Under the pieces are notes generated by a model. That model ran no database searches, was not told the origin of the DNA, and saw only the letters and a program-made list of their open reading frames with translations. Below are positions 17,940 through 26,884 of a stretch of 64,000 nucleotides of DNA, in pieces. Position 1 is the stretch's first letter, and each line of letters starts with the position of its first letter. The position numbers were made by a program, and so were the translations under genes. The DNA is from FEN-1350 sp964386005 (GTDB lineage Bacteria; Planctomycetota; Phycisphaerae; Sedimentisphaerales; Anaerohalosphaeraceae), in assembly GCA_964386005.1 (NCBI GenBank), contig CAYLSB010000013.1:15710-79709 (forward strand), given 5' to 3'.

Positions 17940-18909
17940 GCCCGATCCATCTCGAAAACGCGGATTCACGCTGCTGGAAGTGGCGACGGCGCTGGTCATC
18001 CTGGGGACGATCTGCTCGTCGGTTCTGGTCGTGATGAGCCGGGCCCTGTCGGCGACGATCGACCTGCGAAAGCGGATGCAGGCGTTCGAAATCGCCCGGG
18101 AAAACATGGAGACGCTTTTGGCCCGGGTCAATGTCTCGGACATGACCGATTTCGGCGTACACCCGCTGTATTCCGATGTCGAGTGGGAAACGACGATCGA
18201 ACCTTTTTATGAGCCGATCACCAACAAATTATGGATCCAGGCGGTGTGTACGGCGACGTATGTGGACAGCCATGAAGAAAAACAGACGCTGACTCTCACC
18301 CACTGGCTGACGGGCCTTTCGGAAAGGCAGGCCAAGCAGATTCTCGACCAGCAGGAACGCGAGAAAGAGTACCTTGACCTGCTCAACGCCAATGATGAGA
18401 CCATCAAGGAGCAACTGGCGATTCGGGAATATCTGAAGCAAAAGGGGCTGGATGTCAAGGAGTACGACCGCCTTCTTGCCGAACAGAAACGACAGAAGAG
18501 GCAGTGGATCAACGAGTATGAATACGATCCGGACCTGTTTAGCGAATTGGCGGATCAGTTGCGCCAGCCGGAGTATCAATGGCTGGACGGCAGGGGGTTC
18601 AACCAGGAAGATTTCGATTTATGGAAAAACCAACAAGGTCCGAAATTTTGGGAGAACATCAACATAATGGTGAGTAGATCCGGGGGATTCCGTTCCGTTT
18701 CGGGGAACACGTCTTCGTCCGCAAGCTCGGGAAACAACACTTCGATGGGCTCCGACTCGACCTCCGATTCGTCAAACTCCAATACCAATTCCGGTCAGAA
18801 CAATTCTTCAACGGGATCGGATGACTTTGAAAGGCCGGCCGATTTTGATAAATGGAATCCCGAACAGCAAAAGCTCTGGGAAGATTTAATCAAACGATTA
18901 GGCCGATGA
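17926..18909 (+). CDS. gspI: T2SS minor pseudopilin GspI-like with long C-terminal extension
   Basis: The leader MYCSKPDPSRKRG is followed by FTLLEVATALVILGTICSSV; cleavage is expected at G13|F14 with Glu18 at +5. GspI proteins are usually ~120 residues; this one has 327. After the pilin domain come charged helical segments (residues ~130-240, many QEREKEYLDLL-like stretches) and a Ser/Asn-rich low-complexity region (~255-300). It ends in DFDKWNPEQQKLWEDLIKRL. Assignment as GspI is from the order G-H-I-J-K and the LLEV type helix. The gene overlaps gspH by 14 bp. Confidence 0.72.
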   Translation: MYCSKPDPSRKRGFTLLEVATALVILGTICSSVLVVMSRALSATIDLRKRMQAFEIARENMETLLARVNVSDMTDFGVHPLYSDVEWETTIEPFYEPITNKLWIQAVCTATYVDSHEEKQTLTLTHWLTGLSERQAKQILDQQEREKEYLDLLNANDETIKEQLAIREYLKQKGLDVKEYDRLLAEQKRQKRQWINEYEYDPDLFSELADQLRQPEYQWLDGRGFNQEDFDLWKNQQGPKFWENINIMVSRSGGFRSVSGNTSSSASSGNNTSMGSDSTSDSSNSNTNSGQNNSSTGSDDFERPADFDKWNPEQQKLWEDLIKRLGR

Positions 18910-18928
18910 TGGAAATGAGTCGATTCGA

Positions 18929-19846
18929 ATGATTCGACAAACGCGAACAATTCGATGGAAATCGGAAACGACAGCTTTCACGCTGGTCGAAACGCTTGTG
19001 GTGTTGGCGATCACCTCGATGGTCGTCATCGCGGTGATGGACATTTATTCCAATGTCCGCAAGAACATTGCCTCTCTTGAGAAACATCTGGAACAAAGCG
19101 ATCTTCCGCGGGAAATCCTGCAGCGAATGGCGGAGGATCTGGATCGTCTGGCCCGGCCGGGTTTCGACACCTCGGTGATGGTCCGGAACAAACTCAAAAA
19201 TGGATACAACATTTCACAGTTGATCATCGAAAATCGGTTCTTCGGCGATCAGCAACCCAACAAGCCACAGATCTATGAGCGAATCACATGGCAAAGCGAC
19301 TACGATCCCTATACCGACACGATCATTCTGTATCGGGCGCACAGCGGGATTCGACTGGAAGACGGATTAATCGACCGGGCTCAACTGGAAAAACAGCAAC
19401 AGGGGATCGAGCAGTTTGTTCCCTTGACGACCGGACTGACGCATTTTGAGATCCAGATTCCCAATGGAGATACCTCCCTGAAAGAATGGACGCAGCCCGT
19501 ATTGCCGAAGGTCATCCGCGTGTTGTTATCCTTCGGAGCGCCGGTGCAGACCGAGACCGGAGACTGGATCATTCCCGAAACGGATCTGTTTATCCGGACG
19601 ATCGCTATCGACCGGACGCGGAAGATCGGTTATCAATTCGTCAAAAAGGATTTTGATTTGAGCGAACTGGATTCAGCCGATCCAAATGCTATTTCGGAGG
19701 AGATGGAGTCAACGGATGAGGAGACCGATACATCCGATACGGACCCGAAGGAGAAATCCAAGACGCCGACACTCGACAAGGACGGGAAGCCGATCGATCC
19801 CGCCAATGGCGATGCCGATGACCGAAATCGATTGAAACGATTGTGA
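18929..19846 (+). CDS. gspJ: T2SS minor pseudopilin GspJ-like, Ala at cleavage position -1
   Basis: The leader is MIRQTRTIRWKSETTA, then FTLVETLVVLAITSMVVIAVM. Cleavage is expected after Ala16, where prepilin peptidase normally needs Gly; Glu21 is at +5. The globular domain contains LPREILQRMAEDLDRLARPG and ITWQSDYDPYTDTIILYRAHSG. These agree with GspJ, which has an early helix with paired Arg/Asp and a long beta region. The C-terminal ~55 residues are acidic and low complexity. The stop overlaps the GTG start of gspK by GTGA. Confidence 0.75.
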   Translation: MIRQTRTIRWKSETTAFTLVETLVVLAITSMVVIAVMDIYSNVRKNIASLEKHLEQSDLPREILQRMAEDLDRLARPGFDTSVMVRNKLKNGYNISQLIIENRFFGDQQPNKPQIYERITWQSDYDPYTDTIILYRAHSGIRLEDGLIDRAQLEKQQQGIEQFVPLTTGLTHFEIQIPNGDTSLKEWTQPVLPKVIRVLLSFGAPVQTETGDWIIPETDLFIRTIAIDRTRKIGYQFVKKDFDLSELDSADPNAISEEMESTDEETDTSDTDPKEKSKTPTLDKDGKPIDPANGDADDRNRLKRL

Positions 19847-21267
19847 GATTCATTCCGACGATGAGTCCTGAGATCCGAACAACACATTCGATATACGTTG
19901 CCCGCCGACGGGCATCGGGTATTGCGCTGTTTCTGGCCCTGGTGGTGCTGGTTTTGTTGACGACGATGGTCTATGCGACGGTCTCGCGAATCGCCCTTGT
20001 CCGGCATCGCCAGCAGTTCATCATCGATTACCAGAATGCCCGATATGCCTGCGACTCGGGAATGAAATACGCGTTGACCGCCCTCAATGATATCCAATTG
20101 TACCTGGTGACGCGAGAACATGAACCGGACTTCTCCGACGTGTTCATCAAGAACAAGGCCGAGTATGATCAGTATCTTGCCGATTGGGCGTTGTATAAGC
20201 AGCAACTGGCCTTGCAGAAGGCGGCGGAAGAAGGGATCGATCCGACAACGGCTGAAGGGACTGATTCGTTCGGTAAAGACTTGTTCAAAGGCCTGACGAA
20301 TCTGGTTCGGGGCGGTTCGTCGAGCAAAGATTCCAATTCCCTTTCATCGAGTGAATCGGCCATGGATGTGTCCCTGTTGGGTCCGATCGATCCCAATTCG
20401 ATCGAAATCCCCGGCCCATACGGACCCGAATGGCCGTTAATCAAGGAACCCATCGAATTTGAGCTGGGCGATGCCAGGATTAAAATCGAGATCGAGGATG
20501 AGAACGCCAAGCTGCCGTTAATTTGGTCGTTCACGTCCGATGAAGGAGCCAAACGAGCCGCCGGCGATGCGACGGATTTGTTCTGCGAATGGATGCAGAT
20601 GGGGCGCGAACAAATCGCCGATCTGAAAGACCGCTTGAACGTGATCGCCGAGAAAAAAGCATTTTCGCTCAAGCCCAAACCGGTAACCGTGACCTCGACG
20701 GTTCCGCAATCCAGTCGAACGATCAGCCGAACAACCCGGACTCCGAACGAACAGGGCTCCAAGTCGGCTGACTCGCGGGTTCCCAATACGGTGAATGTTC
20801 CCCAGCAGAGAAGCCCGGTGGCCCAAAGCAGCGATTTTGCGCGGTTACTTCACAGTTCAATCATCGATCTGGAATCGCTCTCCTGGCCCCTTCCCAATAC
20901 CGGCAAACGATACGAAGCCCCGATCAAGTATTTGGCGCTGTGGGGATCCAGTCAGGTCAACATTAACACGGCGCCGCGACATGTTCTTGAAGCGGCGTTT
21001 ATGTTCGGCGGCAATTATGTCGAAATCGCCGAAGGGATCATCAAGCAGAGACGGCAGAAACCCTTCAAGGATACCGACGAGCTGCAGGATAAACTCTATA
21101 CGTACGGCGAATCGATCCGCAAGGCGCTGCCGTATATTACTACGACCAGTTCGCATGTGACACTACGGGTCACGGCCCGGTGCGGCGCTGCTACGGCGTC
21201 ATCGCTGGCGGCGGTCGTGAAATCCGAAAAGACCGTTCAGACCATTGCGATGATCGATACCCGATGA
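19843..21267 (+). CDS. gspK: T2SS minor pseudopilin GspK
   Basis: GspK caps the pseudopilus tip with GspI and GspJ. The leader ends ...RRRASG (G26) and the helix IALFLALVVLVLLTTMVYATV follows. As is usual for GspK there is no Glu at +5 (Leu31). Residues ~315-470 contain the helix-hairpin-like segment WGSSQVNINTAPRHVLEAAF and IIKQRRQKPFKDTDELQDKL, the signature of the family. Residues ~110-170 and ~285-330 are low-complexity inserts. The GTG at 19843 overlaps the gspJ stop (GTGA); an ATG at 19861 is the alternative. At 474 residues it is longer than the ~320 usual. Confidence 0.88.
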   Translation: MRFIPTMSPEIRTTHSIYVARRRASGIALFLALVVLVLLTTMVYATVSRIALVRHRQQFIIDYQNARYACDSGMKYALTALNDIQLYLVTREHEPDFSDVFIKNKAEYDQYLADWALYKQQLALQKAAEEGIDPTTAEGTDSFGKDLFKGLTNLVRGGSSSKDSNSLSSSESAMDVSLLGPIDPNSIEIPGPYGPEWPLIKEPIEFELGDARIKIEIEDENAKLPLIWSFTSDEGAKRAAGDATDLFCEWMQMGREQIADLKDRLNVIAEKKAFSLKPKPVTVTSTVPQSSRTISRTTRTPNEQGSKSADSRVPNTVNVPQQRSPVAQSSDFARLLHSSIIDLESLSWPLPNTGKRYEAPIKYLALWGSSQVNINTAPRHVLEAAFMFGGNYVEIAEGIIKQRRQKPFKDTDELQDKLYTYGESIRKALPYITTTSSHVTLRVTARCGAATASSLAAVVKSEKTVQTIAMIDTR

Positions 21268-21330
21268 AGGTAATACGAATGATTCGACAGGTTGGATAAA
21301 TCAAAGCAAAATCACCACGGGAGAAGCAGC

Positions 21331-22818
21331 GTGGAACAAATCAATCGACTGGGAATCTACTGGAGCCGACATTCGGCGACAGGAGTGGTATTGGCCAACC
21401 GCGGGACACATCCGGGGGTCGTGGCCTGCCTGACGGTCCGTATCTCGGAGGATCAACCGGCCGAGTCGGTCGCCCAGGCACTGACGGAAGCGATTCGTCG
21501 GAAGGGCCTGACCTATACCGACTCCTTCGTTGCTGTCGATGCAGCAAATTATACGCAGCACAACCTGCATACGGCCTTCACCGAATTCAAGCAGATCGCC
21601 CATACCATCAAGTTCGATATCGAGGAATCCATCGCCACCGATGCGACGAATCTGTCGATTGCGTTCGCGATTGCCGGCGTCGAGGCCGACGGGTCGTCGG
21701 TGGCGGTATTCACCGGTGACCGCACCGCGATGATCGAGATGCTCGGGCAGATGCAGAGGGCGGGTCTCGATCCGGAAACGGTCGAACCGGACATCATCTG
21801 CCTGGCGAGGTTTTTCCAACAGGGCTTTGTCGCGCCGGGTCAGACGCGGCCGTTATTCGTGGTGTTCGGAGAAAAGACCTGTTATATCCTCAGTTTCACC
21901 GAAGATCATCATCCCCGTGTTCGCAGCTTTGTGTTATCGGCCAGTGTCAACAAGACGGCGATTCTGGCCCGTGAGATTCCGCTGACCATCGCGGCCATGA
22001 ACGTCGGGGGAGCATTCACCGGGGTATTCATCGCTGGGGCAACCGAGGGCATCGATGTGAGAGATCTGTCGGAACGCATTGGAATCCCGACGGAGCGAAT
22101 CGATACCTTGAAACTGACCGGCACCGAATCCCATCTCGTCGATGATGCGACTCCGGAAGCGGCGTTTCTGGCGGCCTATGCGGCGGCACTGCCTCCGACA
22201 CGTACACGACGGGCTGATTTTCGGCCGGACTCGGTACCCTATCAGGGACGGAGAAGAGTCCTGCAGCAGGCCCTTCGAACCGTCTGCCTCTGTACAACAG
22301 TAATCCTTCTGGCGGTCGGACTGAACATCCGTATTCAAATCTCTCGTCATCATCGGACGGTGGCGGATCTGAAATCCAAACTCTTGGTTGATTACGGTCC
22401 GATCATGAACACCCCCGAACTGCCCATCCGGGAAAGCGTCACCAGCAAATTGACCAGGACGCTGACCCAGCTCGACAAAGCCGCCAAGGGCCTGGGATCG
22501 GGGGACGATAATTCCGTTGTGTCGCGGTTGACGTATTTACTGGAAGCCATTAACAACGCCATGCAGGTTTCCGAGACCCAATCGGCCAACAAGATCGGAC
22601 TGGATCTCGAACGGATCGAAGTCGGCCCCAAAGCCGTCAGTATCAAGGGAACCACGACGGGCCGAAAAGCGACCCAGGCGATGGTGGATGCCATCAAGGC
22701 CGGAGGCAAACTTTTTCCGACCAACTCCATGCTCAAGGAAGAAAACAACCGCGACAATTTCCAGATCGGTTTTGAACTCCGGCAAATTCCCAAGGCCAAG
22801 GAGACCAAGAAATCATGA
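21331..22818 (+). CDS. gspL: T2SS actin-like platform protein, GspL/PilM-PilN-like
   Basis: I choose the GTG at 21331, preceded by GGGAGAAG four to five bases upstream, over a TTG at 21292. The ~495-residue product has a cytoplasmic domain with the PilM/GspL actin-like pattern: alternating strands, TFVAVDAANYTQHNLH-like start, FTEFKQIAHTIKFDIEESIA, GLDPETVEPDIICLARFF, and LFVVFGEKTCYILSF. One membrane helix lies at about 305-325 (CLCTTVILLAVGLNI). A periplasmic coiled-coil/PilN-like domain follows. GspL recruits GspE to the membrane. The stop overlaps the next start by ATGA. Confidence 0.72.
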   Translation: MEQINRLGIYWSRHSATGVVLANRGTHPGVVACLTVRISEDQPAESVAQALTEAIRRKGLTYTDSFVAVDAANYTQHNLHTAFTEFKQIAHTIKFDIEESIATDATNLSIAFAIAGVEADGSSVAVFTGDRTAMIEMLGQMQRAGLDPETVEPDIICLARFFQQGFVAPGQTRPLFVVFGEKTCYILSFTEDHHPRVRSFVLSASVNKTAILAREIPLTIAAMNVGGAFTGVFIAGATEGIDVRDLSERIGIPTERIDTLKLTGTESHLVDDATPEAAFLAAYAAALPPTRTRRADFRPDSVPYQGRRRVLQQALRTVCLCTTVILLAVGLNIRIQISRHHRTVADLKSKLLVDYGPIMNTPELPIRESVTSKLTRTLTQLDKAAKGLGSGDDNSVVSRLTYLLEAINNAMQVSETQSANKIGLDLERIEVGPKAVSIKGTTTGRKATQAMVDAIKAGGKLFPTNSMLKEENNRDNFQIGFELRQIPKAKETKKS

Positions 22819-23315
22819 ACGAGTTTCTGAAAAATCGAAACGTCTATTTTCTCATCGCTCCTGTTCTTGTCGGAATGTGGGTATTGTATGTTTGGCTGGT
22901 ATCGTTTCCCGCCGCCGAGAAGGGGCATACCACCTTCGAGAGAGATTATCAACTGGCACAGGCCACGCTGTTGAACATTATCAAGCTCGATCCGGAACGG
23001 CTGACCAACAAAGAGAAGAAAGCACAGGAAGGTCAGTTTGATTACGCCGATGTGGTCGATCGGTTTGCGCGGGAATTTTCAATTCCCGCCAGGGATTACC
23101 AGATTACCATTCAAAAGGCGTTCAAATCCGAGGGTAAACTGTCTCAATCCGCCACGATTACCATCAAGGCCGTCAATGTGGAACGGGTGGCGGGATTCCT
23201 GTCGAAGATGTTGTCTCACTGGCCGGATTTGGAATGCAATGATATCAAGCTGATCCGCGTCAAAAACACCAAGGATGCCTGGGACGTTTCCTTCAAGCTA
23301 ACCTATTATTTCTGA
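22815..23315 (+). CDS. gspM: T2SS inner-membrane protein, GspM/PilO-like
   Basis: The 166-residue protein has a short N-terminus, one membrane helix at about 12-32 (YFLIAPVLVGMWVLYVWLV), then a predicted coiled coil and a small alpha/beta domain (SIPARDYQITIQKAF ... LKLTYYF-like end). This is the topology of GspM/PilO, the partner of GspL. It is the last T2SS gene and overlaps its neighbour by 4 bp (ATGA). Sequence conservation in this family is low, so the call leans on topology and position. Confidence 0.66.
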   Translation: MNEFLKNRNVYFLIAPVLVGMWVLYVWLVSFPAAEKGHTTFERDYQLAQATLLNIIKLDPERLTNKEKKAQEGQFDYADVVDRFAREFSIPARDYQITIQKAFKSEGKLSQSATITIKAVNVERVAGFLSKMLSHWPDLECNDIKLIRVKNTKDAWDVSFKLTYYF

Positions 23316-23342
23316 TCGAAACAGTACCGTACCCGGATTTTG

Positions 23343-23371
23343 TTCGTAATTTCCCCGCAAACCGTTATAAT
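23343..23371 (+). promoter_or_regulatory. Candidate promoter of the prolyl isomerase gene
   Basis: A perfect -10, TATAAT, lies at 23366-23371; the -35 17 bp upstream (TTCGTA) is weak. Transcription from about 23378 would leave only three bases before the ATG at 23381, so it favours the internal start at 23414. Confidence 0.42.
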
Positions 23372-23413
23372 GGCCGCTTCATGAAGTGCGACAATTCGAA
23401 GGACAGGATCATT

Positions 23414-24280
23414 ATGACGTTATATGTCAACGGTCAGGCGGTCGAAGAATCGGCCATCGTGAAGGAAATGGAAAAGCTCCGACCTCGGTATGAGCAGGTT
23501 TTCGTCGACATGCCCGCCGAGCAGCGAGAGCAGCAGCTTCGCGAGTGGTCGCGGGAAAACGTTATTGAAGGCGTTTTATTCCGACAGGCGGCCCATCGGG
23601 ATTTCCCGCAACACATGAGCTCCCATCTGGATTCGGCATGGAAACAGTATCTGGAACGATCCGGCGGACGCGACAAGGTCCTGCAGGAGCAGGGATTGAC
23701 AAGCGATCAGGAACCCCAGGGCAGACAGTACTTTGCCGACACCATCGAAGTGGAGTATCTCTCGCGACAGATCGATGCGTCCGTGCAGGAACCCACCGAA
23801 AAAGAAGTGGTCCGGCATTTTGAACGCAACAAGGATCGATATTCCGTTCCGGAGATGATCCGTGCATCGCACATTGTCAAACACGCCCGCCCCGATCGGG
23901 AACCGTCGGCGATCGCGGAGGAACTGAGAACCCTCCATCGGGAATTGATCGACAAGAAAATCGATTTTGTCGATGCCGCATCGACCCATTCCGATTGTCC
24001 GGATAACGGCGGCGATCTGGGTTTTTTCGCTCGCGGACAAATGGTTCCGGAATTTGATCATGTGGTTTTTTCGCTGCAGCCGGGCCAGATCAGCGACGTT
24101 TTTGAGACCGGTTTCGGTTTCCATATCGCTATGGTGACGGCCCGGCGGGCGTCGGTACCCTGCACGCTCGAACAGGTTCGCGAGGTAATCGTTCGCGAAC
24201 TGAAAGAACAAGCCCGACAGAAGGCCCTCGAACGATTCATCGACGCTGAAAAGGCCACGGCCGTCATCGAAGAACGATAG
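23414..24280 (+). CDS. Parvulin-type peptidyl-prolyl cis-trans isomerase
   Basis: The SurA/PrsA/PpiC family catalyses prolyl isomerisation during protein folding. The C-terminal half has the rotamase core: IRASHIVKHA, THSDCPDNGGDLGFFARGQMVPEFDHVVF and a typical VFETGFGFHIAMV end. The N-terminal half is an alpha-helical chaperone-like region without a clear signal peptide, so a cytoplasmic or non-classical location is likely. The start at 23414 is supported by AGGA five bases upstream and by the promoter position; an ATG at 23381 is the alternative. The gene ends 12 bp from the convergent hydG. Confidence 0.86.
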   Translation: MTLYVNGQAVEESAIVKEMEKLRPRYEQVFVDMPAEQREQQLREWSRENVIEGVLFRQAAHRDFPQHMSSHLDSAWKQYLERSGGRDKVLQEQGLTSDQEPQGRQYFADTIEVEYLSRQIDASVQEPTEKEVVRHFERNKDRYSVPEMIRASHIVKHARPDREPSAIAEELRTLHRELIDKKIDFVDAASTHSDCPDNGGDLGFFARGQMVPEFDHVVFSLQPGQISDVFETGFGFHIAMVTARRASVPCTLEQVREVIVRELKEQARQKALERFIDAEKATAVIEER

Positions 24281-24292
24281 ATCGCAGTTCTT

Positions 24293-25687
24293 TCAGCAGT
24301 AAGAATCCCGTTTACCGCTGCGAACGGCAGCAAGCAGTTTTTCCGCTCGATCGCGCGGTTTGACCTCCATCCCCGCAAGGGCATGAGCAATCAATCTTTC
24401 GCCGACCTCCTTTGTCGTCGCCGAAGCGTAATCCATCAGATATTCCTGGAAGGTTGACAGGGCATTCGGGTCGCAGTGTTCCTTGATCAGGCCCGGCTTG
24501 GCCAGGTCCATAAAATCCTTGCCCGTTCGTCCCAGCCGGTAGCATGCCGTGCAGAACGAGGGAATGTATCCAAGCTCGGCCACATCGCGGATCACCTCAT
24601 CCAGCGGCCGATGATCGCCCAGCGAAAACTGTTCGGCGTCCGGATGATCCTGCGACTCCGTGTATCCGCCCGGATTGGTGCGGCTGCCCGCGGAGATTTG
24701 CGATACGCCCAACGCAAAGGTTTCGCGACGCATGTTGGGAGTTTCGCGCGTGGACATGATGATGCCCGTATAGGGAACCGCCAGACGAAGGATCGCGACA
24801 ATCTTTCGAAAGTCAATATCGCTGACCGGCTTTGGCGGGTGTGTGGCCATGTCCGATCCCGTGGCCGGTTCCAGACGCGGCACGCTGATCGTATGAGGCC
24901 CCACGCCGAATTTTTTCTCCAGATGCCGAATGTGTTGCATCAGTGCCAGGATCTCAAATCGCCAATCGCAAAGGCCGAACAGGACTCCGATGCCGACATC
25001 ATTGATTCCGGCTTCCATCGCTCGATCCATCGCGGTGACCCGCCAATCGTAGTCGGATTTTTTACCGCCGGCATGGACCGTACGATAGGTTTGACGATGA
25101 TACGTTTCCTGAAAGAGCTGATACGTCCCGATCTTGGCGGCATGGAGTTGTCGGAATTCCTCGACCGACAGCGGAGCAATATTTACATTGACCCGACGGA
25201 TCTCGCCGGGACCATTAGTCGTCGCGTAAATCGTACCGATGGATTTGAGAATGTAATCAAAGCCCTCGTTCGGATAGGATTCACCGGCCACCATCAAAAT
25301 CCGTTTATGTCCCTGATCGATCAGTATCCGCACTTCGCGCGCAATCTGTTCCTGCGTCAGTGCAACGCGCCGAACTTCACGGTTCCTGGCGCGAAACGCA
25401 CAATAAAGGCACTCGTTGCCGCATAGGTTGGAGATATACAGCGGCGCAAACAGCACCAGCCGCCTGCCGTAGATCTGCTCTTTGACGGTCTTGGCCGTGT
25501 CGAATAATTCTGCCAACAATCCCGGATCGCTGATCGAAGCCAGAGTTGCTACATCCCCAGCTTCGAGCCCCTTCATCTCCCGTGCCCTGGCCAGTGTCTC
25601 CCGTACTCGCTGACCCTCGCATCGCCCGGCCGTCGCCAGAACCTGCTCGATTTGTCCGTCATCAATAAACGAAGAATCTGTTTTCAT
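24293..25687 (-). CDS. hydG: [FeFe]-hydrogenase maturase HydG (radical SAM tyrosine lyase)
   Basis: HydG cleaves tyrosine to p-cresol and supplies the CO and CN ligands of the H-cluster. At 464 residues it has the expected length. The radical SAM cluster ligands are the CX3CX2C of HydG: Cys89, Cys93, Cys96 (CGNECLYC). The C-terminal auxiliary cluster motif CX2CX22C is exact: Cys379, Cys382, Cys405. The ThiH-like barrel shows NVNIAPLSVEEFRQL, ETYHRQTYRTVH and SRLEPA-type strand (VPRLEPATGSDM). The intact motifs indicate a functional enzyme and an anaerobic host. HydE and HydF are not in this window. No clear ribosome binding site is visible. Confidence 0.97.
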   Translation of the reverse strand: MKTDSSFIDDGQIEQVLATAGRCEGQRVRETLARAREMKGLEAGDVATLASISDPGLLAELFDTAKTVKEQIYGRRLVLFAPLYISNLCGNECLYCAFRARNREVRRVALTQEQIAREVRILIDQGHKRILMVAGESYPNEGFDYILKSIGTIYATTNGPGEIRRVNVNIAPLSVEEFRQLHAAKIGTYQLFQETYHRQTYRTVHAGGKKSDYDWRVTAMDRAMEAGINDVGIGVLFGLCDWRFEILALMQHIRHLEKKFGVGPHTISVPRLEPATGSDMATHPPKPVSDIDFRKIVAILRLAVPYTGIIMSTRETPNMRRETFALGVSQISAGSRTNPGGYTESQDHPDAEQFSLGDHRPLDEVIRDVAELGYIPSFCTACYRLGRTGKDFMDLAKPGLIKEHCDPNALSTFQEYLMDYASATTKEVGERLIAHALAGMEVKPRDRAEKLLAAVRSGKRDSYC

Positions 25688-25990
25688 AATACTGATATCG
25701 CATTCTCAGGCATCAATCGATCTTGTTTGAACCACAAATCTTACCGCCCGCCCGCAAGGTGATGGTTATTGTGATTATAAAACCAATTACATTTTGCATT
25801 ATATTGAATACCAGCGTGGGCTTCAATATATATTGTCACTTGGTGGAACAAATCTTATTTTTTCCCTTCCTTTGTTGCGATCCATATTATTGACTCTATA
25901 ATGAATCCTGGTGGATATTCCCAGAAAATACAACCACTGGTTGCACAATTCCTTGAAGAATGAATTCGACTGCATTGGAAGGATAGATTT
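25688..25990. other. Divergent intergenic region between hydG and the ThuA cassette
   Basis: This AT-rich region holds the promoter for the rightward cassette (25875-25902) and an 8-bp inverted repeat, ATATTGAA at 25801-25808 and TTCAATAT at 25822-25829, which could be an operator for either gene. A TATAAT on the minus strand (25774-25779) might serve hydG but has no convincing -35. Confidence 0.4.
25875..25902 (+). promoter_or_regulatory. Candidate sigma70 promoter of the ThuA cassette
   Basis: TTGCGA at 25875-25880 and a perfect TATAAT at 25897-25902, with 16 bp between them. Transcription would start near 25909, giving an ~80-base leader to the first ThuA gene. Confidence 0.5.
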
Positions 25991-26863
25991 ATGATCCAAT
26001 TATCAAATCGAATCTCTCATGATCATCGAATAGTTTTATTTATGGTAAGCGCCTGGGTTGTTATTTTCTCGATATCGATTGCAGCCGAAACGTCGCCGCC
26101 TATGGAAAAAACTTTTGGACGTATCGCCTTGGTTACAGGTATCGACTATCCCGGCCACAAGTGGCAGGAGACCAGCAAGGCCCTGATGGAGGAACTGGCC
26201 AAGGACAAGCGACTCAAGGTTGATCTGATCAAGGATCCTGCATTTCTGGGTACAAAAGAGCTAAATCAATACGATGCCGTGATCATTCATTTCATGCCGT
26301 GGGAAAAACCGTCGCCCGGTCCCAAGGCGGGCGAGGCGCTGAAGGCATTCATCAAATCCGGCAAGGGGATGGTTATCACGCACTTCGCCTGCGGGGCGTT
26401 CACCGATTGGCCGCCGTTCGTCGAGATCGCCGGGCGAGTCTATGATCCCAAGCTTCCGCCGCACGACCCCTATGGCAAGTTCAAGGTCGAGGTCCGCGAC
26501 AATAACCACCCGATCACCAAGGGCATGGAGCCCTTCGAGGTCACTGACGAACTCTACACCTGCCTTGTGGGCGAGACGAAGATCCGCACCCTGGCGACAT
26601 CCAAGTCCGTCGTCGATAACAAGGATTACCCAATGGCCTTCGTGCTCGGATATGGCAAAGGCCGCATCTTCAACACGCCGCTCGGCCACGATGCCCAGGT
26701 CTATCACACGCCGGGTATGGCGCGACTGATGCGCCGCGCCGTCGCATGGTCGGCCGGCCTGCCGGTGATCGATATCCCGGCCGATCAGCCGGTCGCTCTC
26801 GGTTGTGTCGGTTGTTGCGGTGCGGGAATGGAATCCGTCGCTCAGGCCCAGCCGCAAAAGTAA
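25991..26863 (+). CDS. Secreted ThuA-like protein (first copy)
   Basis: ThuA proteins have a class I glutamine amidotransferase-like fold; a role in sugar utilisation is known from trehalose/sucrose use in Sinorhizobium, but the reaction is uncertain. A signal peptide is visible (residues ~13-34, FMVSAWVVIFSISIA). The core reads RIALVTGIDYPGHKWQETS, YDAVIIHFMPW, GKGMVITHFACGAF, HPITKGMEPFEVTDELY and GKGRIFNTPLGHDA, all ThuA signatures. AAGGA lies eight bases before the start. It is followed after 21 bp by a sugar isomerase gene, starting a four-gene cassette. Confidence 0.85.
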   Translation: MIQLSNRISHDHRIVLFMVSAWVVIFSISIAAETSPPMEKTFGRIALVTGIDYPGHKWQETSKALMEELAKDKRLKVDLIKDPAFLGTKELNQYDAVIIHFMPWEKPSPGPKAGEALKAFIKSGKGMVITHFACGAFTDWPPFVEIAGRVYDPKLPPHDPYGKFKVEVRDNNHPITKGMEPFEVTDELYTCLVGETKIRTLATSKSVVDNKDYPMAFVLGYGKGRIFNTPLGHDAQVYHTPGMARLMRRAVAWSAGLPVIDIPADQPVALGCVGCCGAGMESVAQAQPQK

Positions 26864-26884
26864 ACTTCAACCGAAGGAGATACC

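Noticed and set aside
24476..25426. 316-codon open frame on the plus strand
   Set aside because: Antisense to hydG, whose motifs are complete.
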